In this document: positions 49,191-60,987 of the stretch, piece after piece
Layout: each line of letters starts with the position of its first letter
How positions within the stretch are numbered: the stretch's first letter is position 1
NCBI GenBank assembly: GCA_036250195.1
Contig: JAVHZZ010000003.1
Span: 87,878,418-87,942,417, forward strand
Direction of reading: 5' to 3'
Source: Mixophyes australis
Lineage: Eukaryota; Chordata; Amphibia; Anura; Limnodynastidae
DNA: 64,000 bases
Notes under the pieces: generated by a model
What the model saw: only the letters and a program-made list of their open reading frames with translations
Database searches by the model: none
Told to the model about the DNA's origin: nothing
Position numbers and translations under genes: made by a program

Positions 49191-49573
49191 CTTCTGAATG
49201 TCACTGATTACGTTGTTTAACACTCCTACCACCCTCCTCTTTCAATTTTCTAACTTTGCCTGTGCACCTGCTCTACACTCTATGCTACCCCTTCTGTGTC
49301 CCTCTCTCAAATAGTGCTAGATCGTGGAGGGCGGTATTTATAGATTTCAAAACTCCAGAGATCTGAGGATGTCACAATGACGATTTGCCTCATTTTCAAT
49401 TCCGAAAAAGCGCGAAAGTACAGAACGGGGTCGGATCCCCTAAGTTTGGATGTGTTCGCTTTCCGGGGAACCGAGCCTGAGCATCTCTACTTCTTGCATC
49501 TAAATGCAAATTTAGCTTTGTACTGGAATCTGACATGGGCTTAATTTCAGGGGGGGTACCTTTGTCTGGCTGC

Positions 49574-50001
49574 AATAATGCCGACACCATTTAAACCGAT
49601 ACCAAAAAGCAGATTACTGGGACACCCACGTAGACAAAATACAGACTTACCCTAAAGACGGCTGATGTTAAATGCGACTACCCAAGAAACCCATCTATAA
49701 TGTGGAACTGCTAATCCTAACCCTAAACGTAAGCCCAATTGTAACCCTAACCCTAATCGTATCCTAACCCTAACCCTACAGCTAACGTTTATATTATATT
49801 ATAGAAGCATAAGGTCCTGCCATTGCCGCCTTAAAACCGTCAATCTCAGTGTGGCCATTATAACTGACGAGAACCCCAAGGAGATTTGTTGGCTAGTCAC
49901 AGTTAACATCAGCCGTGTTTTAGGATAAGTCTGTATTCTGTATACGTAGGTCTCCTAGTAATCTGCTTTTTGGTATCAGTTTAGATGGTGTCGGCATTAT
50001 T
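49574..50001. mobile_element. Foldback MITE with telomere-like CCCTAA interior
   Basis: Inverted arms of about 125 bp: AATAATGCCGACACCATTTA on the left, and on the right the complement of AATAATGCCGACACCATCTA, continuing through CCAAAAAGCAGATTACT and CGGCTGATGTTAA. Between the arms is CTAACCCTAA-type sequence (49711-49778). There is no open frame. The target duplication is not evident. Confidence 0.88.
49711..49778. repeat. Degenerate (CCCTAA)n, telomere-like
   Basis: AACCCTAA occurs about six times with interruptions, in the loop of the MITE, so it belongs to the element and is not a chromosomal fusion scar. Confidence 0.8.
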
Positions 50002-50493
50002 TCACCTGATATAATGACTAAAACCGTTTAATTTCATGTCATGAAATAAGCCCTGATATCGAAAAGAAAAATGACATTTAACTTTTTGTGCATAATATGG
50101 GAAGCAAATAGGTAATGAAGTTAAAACTAGCATTCATTTCCAAAGGATAAAAGTCCCTCAAAGGAATTCAAAAGCAGTTGCAAGTTTTTCAAACTAATGA
50201 AAATGCTCAAATGTCTAAAACATATAAATATTGGTTGCAGCTAAATATTTTTTGTACAAGTATATTTGCGCGCACACACACATATCTACATCTTGAGAAG
50301 GAAAATGCAGCATCAGTGATTAAAGAAAAACATTGTTCAAGTTAACATGTGGCGTGCACAAGCTCAATAAATTCCTCAAAATAGGAACAACAACATACAA
50401 ATATAACAACTGGCACTCTCCAACATAAAATTGAAAATAGAGCCTTTGTATTCCGATCATTTAGTCTTCACTGGGATCGTTTTTTAGGACACA

Positions 50494-50533
<40 letters not shown>

Positions 50534-50861
50534 CTCCTCAGATAGTAAGGGTACACCTCCCAGTTTGCTCGTTAACTCCCCCTTCAGTTCACCTAAATAT
50601 TTGTTGGAAAATACATTATTGTGACTTTTCTTGCTTGAGCTGTGCCACCCCCCACACTGTCCATTGTACTGCTGCTTTCTGTGCAAATCATTATTTAACT
50701 ATATAAAAGGAAATAAATAAAAAAAAAAATATTTTGTTGACTTAAAAATCTAATTGAGTGGTATCTACAGTATATTACAATAATTTTGTGCACATAACTC
50801 ATAGATAGTTGTTTTTTGGTAGTTTGTATAATGAATAAGAGGGGCGCTATTTCACTTGTCC
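50002..50861. other. Noncoding DNA with an (AT)n microsatellite
   Basis: An AT array lies at about 50495-50530. The rest is AT-rich, with no gene recognised. Confidence 0.45.
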
Positions 50862-50870
50862 AGATAGATG

Positions 50871-50912
<42 letters not shown>

Positions 50913-50967
50913 ATGGATGAAACAATAGATAGATAGATAGATAGATAGAATGGATGGAACAATAGAT

Positions 50968-51030
<63 letters not shown>

Positions 51031-51048
51031 ATGGATGGAACAATAGAT

Positions 51049-51083
<35 letters not shown>

Positions 51084-51109
51084 ATGGATGGAACAATAGA
51101 TAGATAAAG

Positions 51110-51172
<63 letters not shown>

Positions 51173-51200
51173 ATGAATGGAAATATAGATAGATTGAATG

Positions 51201-51246
<46 letters not shown>

Positions 51247-51311
51247 ATGGATGGAGCAATAGATAGATAGATAGATAGAAAGAATGGATGGAAATATAGA
51301 TAGATTGAATG

Positions 51312-51353
<42 letters not shown>

Positions 51354-51371
51354 ATGGATGGAACAATAGAT

Positions 51372-51426
<55 letters not shown>

Positions 51427-51452
51427 ATGGATGGAACAATAGATAGATAGAG

Positions 51453-51487
<35 letters not shown>

Positions 51488-51515
51488 ATGAATGGAAATA
51501 TAGATAGATTGAATG

Positions 51516-51561
<46 letters not shown>

Positions 51562-51622
51562 ATGGATGGAGCAATAGATAGATAGATAGAAAGAATGGAT
51601 GGAAATATAGATAGATTGAATG

Positions 51623-51655
<33 letters not shown>

Positions 51656-51656
51656 T

Positions 51657-51704
<48 letters not shown>

Positions 51705-51722
51705 ATGGATGGAACAATAGAT

Positions 51723-51785
<63 letters not shown>

Positions 51786-51811
51786 ATGGATGGAACAATA
51801 GATAGATAGAG

Positions 51812-51866
<55 letters not shown>

Positions 51867-51894
51867 ATGAATGGAAATATAGATAGATTGAATG

Positions 51895-51940
<46 letters not shown>

Positions 51941-51966
51941 ATGGATGGAACAATAGATAGATAGAG

Positions 51967-52021
<55 letters not shown>

Positions 52022-52047
52022 ATGGAAGGAACTATAGATAGATAGAG

Positions 52048-52089
<42 letters not shown>
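50862..52089 (-). repeat. Complex (GATA)n array, 1.23 kb, opposite orientation to 39413
   Basis: GATA blocks are separated by GAATGGATGGAACAATAGAT and by GAATGAATGGAAATATAGAT with ATTGAATGGATAG, repeating at least five times as higher-order units. Open frames of 240-489 codons on the minus strand are SIYLSIYL translations of the array and are not genes. Confidence 0.97.
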
Positions 52090-55000
52090 GTGTTTTCCAT
52101 ATGGTTTATAACAATGTATTTTTCCTTTAAAGTCATAAACAGCTGGTATGTGGATTCCATTCATATTCTTCTGGCCTGAAACATAACAGTGTTACCTCTT
52201 GGCCGGTTATTCTCCCACTGGTTTTATTTATGTCTTTCTAGATGTTAATAGGTTCCCAGTTTTGTGATTAAATCATGTGGTTCATAAATAGCAAAAGATG
52301 ACTCACAGATCTATTAAAATTCACAAGGGATTATTTAAAGAAAGAAAATATGCTAATTTGTATATATATGCAGCCACTATGTATAGATTTGCATTGATAC
52401 AACTTTTGTATAAAATACAGCTGAAATTTCTCTTTTTGCTTGTTTGTAAAGAATTATTATGTGAATTCTGTAATTTCTCTTCATGTATAGTGTGTGCACA
52501 TACATTTGATGGACTGGGCCCTTAAAGTGATTAACCATCCTAAAAGATAATGATCCTTGTGAATGGAACAAATGTGATCTGTGATCAAGGACATCCGTGT
52601 AGCACACCTAATGGAACATACATCTTTTTTTTTTAATAAACCAAACTGGTTAAGTCAGAGTATAACATAGTGTTAGCCTGTCTTTGAAGGCCATAATAAG
52701 GAATAATGTTTCCTATGTGCAGACAATATTATCCAAACTGTAGATTAAAAGTGTTATTTGTGCTGTAGATCTTAAAGGTAGATAAATGAGTAGAGGGGAA
52801 GATAATAGTGAAGGATCCTTTTACCTTTGCACTGGGAAAGATCATTACCAGAGAGACACATATTTTCATGACAACAAAGGCATCTTAATCTAGATATTCC
52901 TGTTTCTTGCTACAGTAATTTCACTGATTCGTTTTTTTCTACTACAGATTGATATAACTTATAGCAGAGACACAGAGGCAGCAGAGCTCATTAGGTTCCC
53001 TCAATTTTAAGGATTCTGCATTGACTAATTGTAACATTCCTTAACTACCACAACTATCATATTCTATATCCCACACAATATGACAGCAATAAGCAGGGAG
53101 AGCATCATGTATTTTTCTCTATGTGTTTGTCTATGTTTCAATCTGTTAACACCCATTGGATAATTATTAGACTTATACAGTTATTTTTTTTTTTTACATG
53201 GTAACACTATCTTGATACGTTTCCCCCATGCTAGATAAAACAGACTGACTTCAGACACAACAAGTCCAGCTGCTTTTCTGTAAAGTCTATATAAGGAGAC
53301 TCCATAAGGTAACAAAGTTAATTCAGTTTTAATGTCCAAACCAGTTCTGCAAGACACTTTCAAACTTATTTGAAGTTATTAAAAGGTGATGACGCTTCTT
53401 TAAGACCACATGCACACTAGTGTTCCCATCTTGACAACTGCTGTTCAGATGAGTTTTTCAGGAGGGCTTCAGAGCGCCAGACTAGCACTTCTTGGCAGGG
53501 GTCCAGCATGCTAATGATTGTTAGGACACCCAGCACTTCAAAGGGGCCACTGTATGGTTAAACTGTTAATAAGCTGTATCTCTCTCCAGCTTTTGCAACA
53601 GTTTAATTGATATTGGTCCAGTTAAAACTATTTTAATTCTTCCCTAGGGGTAAGAGTCTGAGACGGATAAAACACATCCATTGGTCATTTATATTATTAA
53701 TTGCTCATAATATCTGGCAACTTTTCTATGTATGATGAACACATTTATTGTTCAGATATAGTGGAAATGAAAATTGAAGCTGTTAAACGGTCTGTGCCCC
53801 TGTGCCTATACTGTCTGTGCCTAATATTAAGAGAGAAAACATTCCTATGAACAATTCGAGAATATTTGTAAATTTCATATGGTTTATGTTGGGGTACGAT
53901 GGATTAGTCAGTGGTAATGTAAGGTATGTCAGAATTATTTCTATACACGTTGCTATCAATTTATTATATTATGACATTAGCTAGTATTAAGTTATATGAT
54001 TTATTCTAACAGTTACCATAAATATAGAAAATAATATAATTATTTTGATCTGCTTAGTTCTGCTTGTTAATTCTGAGGAGTTGACCAACAGAATTAAAGT
54101 GCATATCGGATCTGGAAGCCTAAAATTATGCTGAGGAAGGGATAGAAAAATAATTTAAATAAAACATTTTGGTTCTGTCCAAACCATGAATTTTTAAAAT
54201 TATGCAGATTCAGCAAATGTGAAAGCCATACTTTCTAAAGCTACCATTTATAGAGTGTGCTGTAGGTATACCCCTATTTAATACTTTCAGCAGTGATGGT
54301 TGTTGGTGATAGCTGTGGCTAATACTGAATTCTCAAGTTGAATTAAAAATATTAAGTGACAACGACTTCACAGTTGTCATCAAGAGCAGCATTAGCCCCC
54401 ATAGCAATCAAAATGTACATCATCACCGCCCTCATAACCATCAGCAAGGATAAAAATACTACATGTACAATTAACATGTTCATTTTTGGTAATGCCATAT
54501 GGATGTTAGGTTTTCTGTGTTGCTTTCAAAGGAGACTATGATGTCTTTCCATATGTTGGATCAGAGCTGATGTTCTGAGCTTTGTTCTCTGGTGACCTCG
54601 GCTGACCTTTTAGGCACATACTAGACACTTGACATTGTCATGTGTTCACAGAACAAAATTCAAAACGGACACGTTACTGGATTTTTACATAATGTGTGGC
54701 TTTTATTTCTGGAATTGGGAACTTCTTTGGCACTTGTTAAAAAGTTGTAGCTGATGAAGAACTAAGCTATTAAGACTGTAGACAAATGTGAACAGATGTC
54801 TGCATAAATGCGGGTGCCAAAAGAGCTGACCAATACTGAAAATGTAATAAAATAATAATGCATGGGCAACCAAAAAAATGGTATCCAAATAACAGTTCGA
54901 CAGGCTATTAAATAGCTGCAGGGTATTTAGGGAAACTTTGTTTGATTCCCCACCTATAGCAAAATTTCAACAGTATTTGAAGCTAAAACCCTGCGCTAGG

Positions 55001-55158
55001 TTTTAGATTCAGCTGGGTCTTAGTTTTAAATACTGCTGAAGAACTAGAAGCCAAGGAACTGTCTGGTATTGCGTTATTGGTTTGACTTAGCCTACGCTAT
55101 ATTACATTTTCCTTTACAGTATCTGTTTTTGGGGGGTAAATTAAGGAAGTACTAATTC
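52090..55158. other. Long noncoding stretch, nothing recognised
   Basis: A possible hairpin lies at about 54970-55037 (CAGTATTTGAAGCTAAAACCC and its partner). No gene or RNA was seen. Confidence 0.4.
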
Positions 55159-55161
55159 TAA

Positions 55162-55339
55162 GGGGCATATTCAATTGTCGGCGGAAACGCCGAAAATCCT
55201 GCGGTCCGCGCACGATTACCATTATTACGGTAATCCTGCGCTGAAAAACAGTTAATACGGTAATTTACTCGCTGGATTTTACCGTAATACATGTATTAGT
55301 TTTTCCGCGGCGGGACTCTTTAACAATTGAATACGCCCC
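55162..55339. mobile_element. Harbinger-like MITE, GGGGCATATTCAATTG family, copy 2
   Basis: It starts GGGGCATATTCAATTGTCGG and ends AACAATTGAATACGCCCC. TAA flanks both sides (55159-55161, 55340-55342). The interior ATTACGGTAAT words match the copy at 4297. Confidence 0.88.
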
Positions 55340-55342
55340 TAA

Positions 55343-57105
55343 GATGCAATTGGTAGGGAAGGACATGTAACTTATGCTTGTCATGTGCTTAGTATGAACC
55401 TACCGAATGACATTTGCATCTAGTCTCATTACTGTTTTCTCTTCACCGTTTACGAGCAGTTTCTGAATATAGGCTGCCTATTGTAATTTTGTTTTGTGAG
55501 TCTATGTCACCAGAATGTACTACAGCACAGTTTGACTTGCATTGCCAACAACTGACAAATGTTTGTCACCTCTTACATTTTATTTATTTTAAATAAGTTG
55601 GATGAGGATGCATCAGCATAACTCCCAACTGTCCTAATTTAGGACACGTTTGTCCCGACTGCCAGGAAATTCGGTGGCATATCCCTTGCTCTATACCTGC
55701 CTCTGGAACGTGTGGCAATTTTCGTTAATAAGTCACGTTGGTTTGGGCTAGTGAGTACATGCTAGTGCCTGCAAAGCTAACGCAGACACATTAATCTTGT
55801 AGGCTAGGCCAAAGAGATTTATGCTGCACCATCAATAACTAGCTATGCTAAAAGGCCTTTATAAGATTCTTTTTTTTATAAATTGTAAGTTGAAATGCCG
55901 TAAAATGTGATGTTTTTATGGCGCTTCCATAATGTTATATTATAAATGCTAAATGGGCTTCTGAGATCAGCACATCACTATGCACTTCTTTGGAGGCTCT
56001 GCCAATACAAACAATACTGGCTGACTTGTTGGTTTATGACTGCAATTGGTATTATGGACATTACTGTCAAATAGGTGTCATGTCATGTGATTCACAGGCT
56101 GTGTCTATGTGATGCCCATATGCAGCCTTCACTGCCGGACGATGACATTGAGCTGTTGATACAGTGGAGGTAATTTATGAAGCTTACTGGATAGTCCACC
56201 AGGTGCACATCAAGGTGCACATCTACCCTCCTCTGCTGGCAGATGCCTCAATAAACTAGATGTGTGGGAGGTGTAACATTCTGCAGAGTGCTATGCACCC
56301 TACCACTTTGGAATCACCCCTTTCAATAAATTCATCTTTTGTTTCTCACTTAAAATACTACTCAGTATAGTTTAACCTATGAAGTATATTAATAATTACA
56401 GTTAGAGGACATCAGAACTGCTTTTATCACATGTGAAAATTGAGTGAGTGCAAACAGTTTTATTGCATTGGTTGGAGTACACCGGAAAATGTGCCCCTCC
56501 ACTGAAGTGCAACATAGAGGCGCAAAGCTTCAAATACACACAAGTGCCAAGTGTAATATAGACAGTCATGATGCCCCCTCACTATCATGATTAATACAAG
56601 ATATGCTGTCGACTATAACAAGCAGTATTTTAGGTGAGAATTGCAAATTTTTATTTTATTTTATTGAAAGGGTGGAATCTGATGTGACATTTAAACTTTT
56701 ACACAGTGTGGTTCTCCCCACAAGCCTAGGTGCAATTATAGTTTGTGGAGGCATTGCTTGAAAGTGGAGAATCGGTGTACACCTTGAAGTGCACTGTACG
56801 TAACATTTAGGTGGACTAGTGCAAAACCAAGGCAATTTATGGTGTCTATCCAGTGTGCTTTGTAAGTGAAGTCCAGTGTCTGGGAAATCAGTGTATGAAC
56901 TCTGTGTATGACCACTGCAATGATAGGGGCAGGGCTGCAATTGTGAGGGCACTTTGATGATATAATCCATGGTGTACATTTCTTGTATAATCAACCTGGC
57001 AATGCTGTGGTAACAATGCACTGGAATAATCAATAGGGAAACCCAGTGGTTATATAATTACTGGAATGATTCTGGTGTAATCATTGGGGCACAGTGCAGT
57101 ATGAT
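55343..57105. other. Noncoding stretch, nothing recognised
   Basis: The antisense 125-aa frame at 56656-57033 has no recognisable domain. Confidence 0.4.
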
Positions 57106-57573
57106 CACTGGAACCAGGAGGAGGATGGGCTGCCCCATAGTGGGCACTGGAACCAGGAGGAGGGTGGGCTGTCCCATAGTGGACACTGGAACCAGGAGGA
57201 GGGTGGGCTGTCCCATAGTGGACACTGGAACCAGGAGGAGGGTGGTCTGCCCCATAGTGGGCACTGGAACCAGGAGGAGGGTGGTCTGCCCCATAGTGGG
57301 CACTGGAACCAGGAGGAGGGTGGGCTGCCCCATAGTGGGCACTGGAACCAGGAGGAGGATGGGCTGCCCCATAGTGGGCACTGAAACCAGGAGGGGGGTG
57401 GTCTGCCCCATAGTGGGCACTGGAACCAGGAGGAGGGTGGTCTGCCCCATAGTGGGCACTGGAACCAGGAGGAGGGTGGTCTGCCCCATAGTGGGCACTG
57501 GAACCAGGAGGAGGGTGGTCTGCCCCATAGTGGGCACTGGAACCAGGAGAAGGATGGGCTGCCCCATATTGGG
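57106..57573 (+). repeat. 39-bp GC-rich minisatellite, 12 copies
   Basis: The unit CACTGGAACCAGGAGGAGGG plus TGGTCTGCCCCATAGTGGG repeats every 39 bp. Because 39 is divisible by three and the unit lacks stops in most frames, five long open frames appear on both strands ([26 protein letters not shown] and others). These are arithmetic effects of the repeat. Confidence 0.97.
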
Positions 57574-57700
57574 CTACCTTGGACTGAGTCATTGCTCCAC
57601 CTGCATTTTTTTTCCTTTAAAATGTTCCTGATAGGCTGCTGAGTCAATTCTTGCCCCCCCCCCCCCAGGCTAGAATTAGCCAGCCCTCCCCTGACTGGAA
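57574..57700 (+). repeat. Dispersed repeat, CCCATAGTGGGC family, copy 3 (flank of the minisatellite)
   Basis: CCTTTAAAATGTTCCTGATA, AGGCTGCTGAGTCAATTCTT, a C14 tract and CAGCCCTCCCCTGAC match the copies at 27904 and 43548. The 39-bp array grew at the CCCATAGTGGGC point of this repeat. Confidence 0.75.
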
Positions 57701-57866
57701 TGCTACTGGTATTATTTCTGGGACACAGTGCTGTATATAATCACAGTTGACAGTGCTGGTATATTCAAAATATTCAATGTGGGAGCTATACTCTTATACT
57801 CGGTATAGGGCATCTACTTTATGGGTGCTGGGTTGTTCGAAATTACGTGAGCATGTATTTACATAT

Positions 57867-57904
57867 GTACGTACGTACGTACGTACGTACGTACGTACGT
57901 ACGT
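57867..57904. repeat. (GTAC)n self-complementary microsatellite
   Basis: About nine uninterrupted GTAC/ACGT units; each unit is its own reverse complement. Confidence 0.95.
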
Positions 57905-58534
57905 TAACATGCATAGCTGTATGTGTATCTCATGTGTATGTAAGTATGAACATAAATTTGCGTCTGCATATGGGACTGTCTACCTGCCTTGAGAACTGTT
58001 CAGTAATTCTGTGTATATTAATGTGTATAGTTGATATAGATAGATAGTTGTCTCAATTCTTGTTTGTATGAATGCCTGCATATCTGTTTATTATGACAAA
58101 ATTATTACTATTAATTTTGATCTTTAATAAGCTATACAAAAAAAGTGAACTAGTGAATTAACGCAGAATGGTTTATAGGTAGTTGTAATACATGGGACTG
58201 CAGCCAGTAGGTGGAGCACTTGAGGATTTTCTCACAGCTGTGTAGTCCTCCAGGGATACAGATCACTTTCACAATGCAGAAAGATGCGCCACCATGTGGT
58301 TGCAGCTCCCAACATGAATCATGGTTATGAAAAAGAGGACTTTAAAAGTCTTCATTTTAATAACAGAATTGTCACAAACATTTTCAAGAAAATAACTAAT
58401 TAAAAATGTTCTAGTTAAAAGTCATGATAAATTCACTTTAAGTATGTATGAAGTCTGAATGATGGTCACTAGCCAAGGGATACAACCTTCATAAACTACA
58501 ATTAACATAATGTTATATCTATATTTCCCTTTGA

Positions 58535-58916
58535 ACAGTGTCGTCTATTCCCTTAGAACAGTATCTTCCTCTTGTATAGAGTTATCCTATTTCTGTACCT
58601 TTGGACAGTTTTGCACTATTTCCGTCCCCCTTACACAGTGTGGTCATATTTCCGTACAACTTGAATAGTGTTGTCTTATTCCTATCCCTATTGAACAGCG
58701 ATGTCTTACACCCGTCCCCATTGGACTGTGTTGTCTTATGTTCGTCCCCATTGGACAGTGTTGACTTCTTCCCGTACCTATTGACCAGTGCGGTCTTATA
58801 CCAGTAATCCTTGGACAGTGCATCCTTATTTCTGTACCCCTTAGACAGCATTGTCTTATACCCATCATCATTGTATAGTGCGGTCTTTTTTATGTACCTC
58901 TTAGACAGTTTTGTTC
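58535..58916. repeat. Degenerate 30-bp minisatellite
   Basis: TTGGACAGTGTTGTCTTAT and CCCGTCCCCA recur at a 30-bp spacing (58691, 58721, 58751) for about 12-13 copies. Frames on both strands (89, 75 and 68 aa) show decapeptide repeats, as expected for a 30-bp unit. There is no sign of selection for protein. Confidence 0.85.
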
Positions 58917-60239
58917 AGTTATTGCTGTGCTTGTCTGTTCCCATTGTCCTATCTATGTCCTGTCTATGGGACAATGTCATCTTGTAGAATTCGATAATGG
59001 AATACATGCACTTTTTCACGATGTTCATGTTCATCATAATTGCTGATTCTTAGTGATTGTTATTGATTTTAGCAATAGCAATTATTTTTATTGTATGTAT
59101 ATATTTAGCAGTCGTTGTATATATGAGTTTTAACACATTCAATATTTTCCATACTTTATATACAACGTTTTTACACTGTCCCACTTGAAAATCTGCTTGA
59201 TTTCTTAGAAAAGAAAATGGTATCTGTGTCAGGAATCATAGTAAATCTAAATAATTTAGGCAACATAGCCTTTATGTGAGTATTATGATGGCATAAAGGA
59301 TTGTCTCATGCCTCGTAAATGTGCTAATGCATGACATTCTGAGCATGCCTCTGCATACTTACTGCTTTTATTTTAAGTACACATTTACACAGACTTCACA
59401 AAGAGAACAAGCTCTTGCTAAAATTGAAGCACTCCAGATATCTGATGCTCATAAAAATATAGCTGTGGAAATCATCAATTTTATAAGCCAATTGTGCCTT
59501 TGTAACAGGAAATTTATGTTGGATTTATCAGTTTATTTATTAGTTATGCAGCATTAAACATGTATGGACAGGTGTGTTACATGAATTTTTTTAAATGATT
59601 TATATATATTTATTTTACTATAGCCAAGCCCCATCATGTGAAGATTTTATTTACCATGAAAAGACATTTATTCACCCACACGTACGATTTCACACGAACG
59701 TGCCAAGCTGTAGCAAAATTTCATATGAAATGAATTTCACAGCCAATCAGGACATTTTGCAGAAATGATATGTTCTGGTGATACAATCTTCAAGTACTGT
59801 TTTCGCTTCACCATTCCGTATAATGGCCATTCATACACTGTGTATGAAATAAGGTGAATATAAAATGTAAATTATTGGTTATTCTTTCAAGACCCCTACT
59901 CACAAACTTAAGTTTCTACATAATTTATATTATATTAGAATAAAAACATAACAAGTAATTAAGTTTGGAAAAGAACACAATTTATTAAACCTTAAACATT
60001 GAAATATTGGTGGCTGCTAGAGCAGGACAGTGAGCTACAATTGCAAAGTCAATAAAAGTGGAAATGTCAGACCATTGTACCACCAACCCAGCCTAAACCT
60101 TCTCTATAGGATGGTGCTAAATGGTTCAAGTAGTGACTACTCCTTTTCTGGACTCGACAGAGGCGTGCGACTATTCAGCAGGTCAAGGGGTCATCCTCGC
60201 TAGAGGGCCAAGAGTCTGGTGACTTCGAAAGGTGCAGTG
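58917..60239. other. AT-rich noncoding DNA, nothing recognised
   Basis: 60000-60239 becomes richer in GC and may be the 3' untranslated end of the retroelement that follows on the minus strand. Confidence 0.4.
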
Positions 60240-60447
60240 ACTCTAAGCTTCCAGAATAGTTGCACTATAAATATCCATGTCCCTTCCTGTGTCAGATGTA
60301 CTTCATCTGCTCTAAGGCGGTGGGCTGCATTTGTGGACAGAAGGGGATGCTCTATGACTGTTCCCTTTGGGTTCCCTATGACCCGTCATATGGCTTTGTT
60401 GGCCTTTTTATTAATGTGTGCCATGACAATGGCGGGGTGTCTGAGCT

Positions 60448-60735
60448 TCAGGATAGACGTGGTATTATATCAGTCCAACACGTTACAATTGCTGCCCATT
60501 GGCACGCGATATCCTCCAGGCCTTTTATTATCTGTATAATGAGGGCCAGTGCTGTAAATGACTCCTCGTCATTGCTCCCTAAGTGAATCACTAATATGTC
60601 AGGGGTACCATGGGCAGTTATTTCTGAGTCAATATGGCCATGATGGCTGACCATTTCATGCCTCTCCTACCTATCCACTTTAGGTCTACTGGGGTGGGGA
60701 AACAGACGTATCTATGTAAAATCTATATTGCATTT
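60448..60735 (-). pseudogene. SGNH-hydrolase-like domain of the retroelement, frame-shifted
   Basis: Two adjacent minus-strand frames give LKWIGRRGMKWSAIMA, then TPDILVIHLGSNDEES. The GRRGMxW and DxLVxHLGxND words are the block-1 and block-III-like motifs (GxND) of the SGNH domains carried by some vertebrate retroelements. A frame change lies near 60650. Downstream catalytic blocks are not recognisable. Confidence 0.65.
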
Positions 60736-60987
60736 TAAAGCCCATAAATTTGACAGAGGTGATGTGAAGTGGAAGCCACCGGAAGGCAGATACTGTGGAA
60801 ATGTTTCCCTTGACAGGAAGTATAAACCAGCCCTAAAGCCATCGTGAAGAAAGGAGGCCTTGGCGGCCTTGGGGCACATACACAACCATCTATTCATGAC
60901 TGGGAGGATAGTGGGGGAGTAAGCTTTACACATCGCCTCCTGGGGTACCACGCCCTCGGCCAACTCCTCTATTATTTTATTGGGCAA
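60712..60987 (-). pseudogene. N-terminal part of a retroelement reverse-transcriptase polyprotein
   Basis: The 91-aa frame has SPTILPVMNRWLCMCPKAAK and ASFLHDGFRAGLYF, the layout of the segment that precedes the polymerase in DIRS/Ngaro-like elements (Px-W-x-yP...LxxGFrxGF). It starts at a non-ATG codon and ends before any catalytic motif. Confidence 0.55.

Larger units (their letters stand above)
45947..49489 (+). mobile_element. Older hAT-superfamily transposon, related to the one at 17089
   Basis: The ends are TAGAGATGCTCACTGA and, on the other strand, TAGAGATGCTCAGGC. The flanking octamers are CTTATTGC (45939-45946) and CTTCTTGC (49490-49497), identical at seven of eight bases, so the target duplication has begun to decay. 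The 3.54-kb element holds a broken transposase, a nested LINE fragment and a 110-bp tandem array. The subterminal region is rich in TTTTGGTTTTGG-type words, unlike the ATCCGA words of the younger copy. Confidence 0.92.

Noticed and set aside
49711..49778. Interstitial telomere as a chromosome-fusion scar
   Set aside because: The repeats are short, degenerate and sit in the loop of a foldback element.
50695..52164. Open frames of 240-489 codons on the minus strand
   Set aside because: The same explanation as for the other GATA array; no domain, no codon bias, no conserved start context.
57050..57647. Proline/glycine-rich 96-180 aa frames on both strands
   Set aside because: A 39-bp repeat without stops opens several frames at once; none is supported by flanking gene structure.
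60219..60586. Plus-strand 106- and 108-aa frames
   Set aside because: They overlap the minus-strand SGNH-like segment and have no domain of their own.
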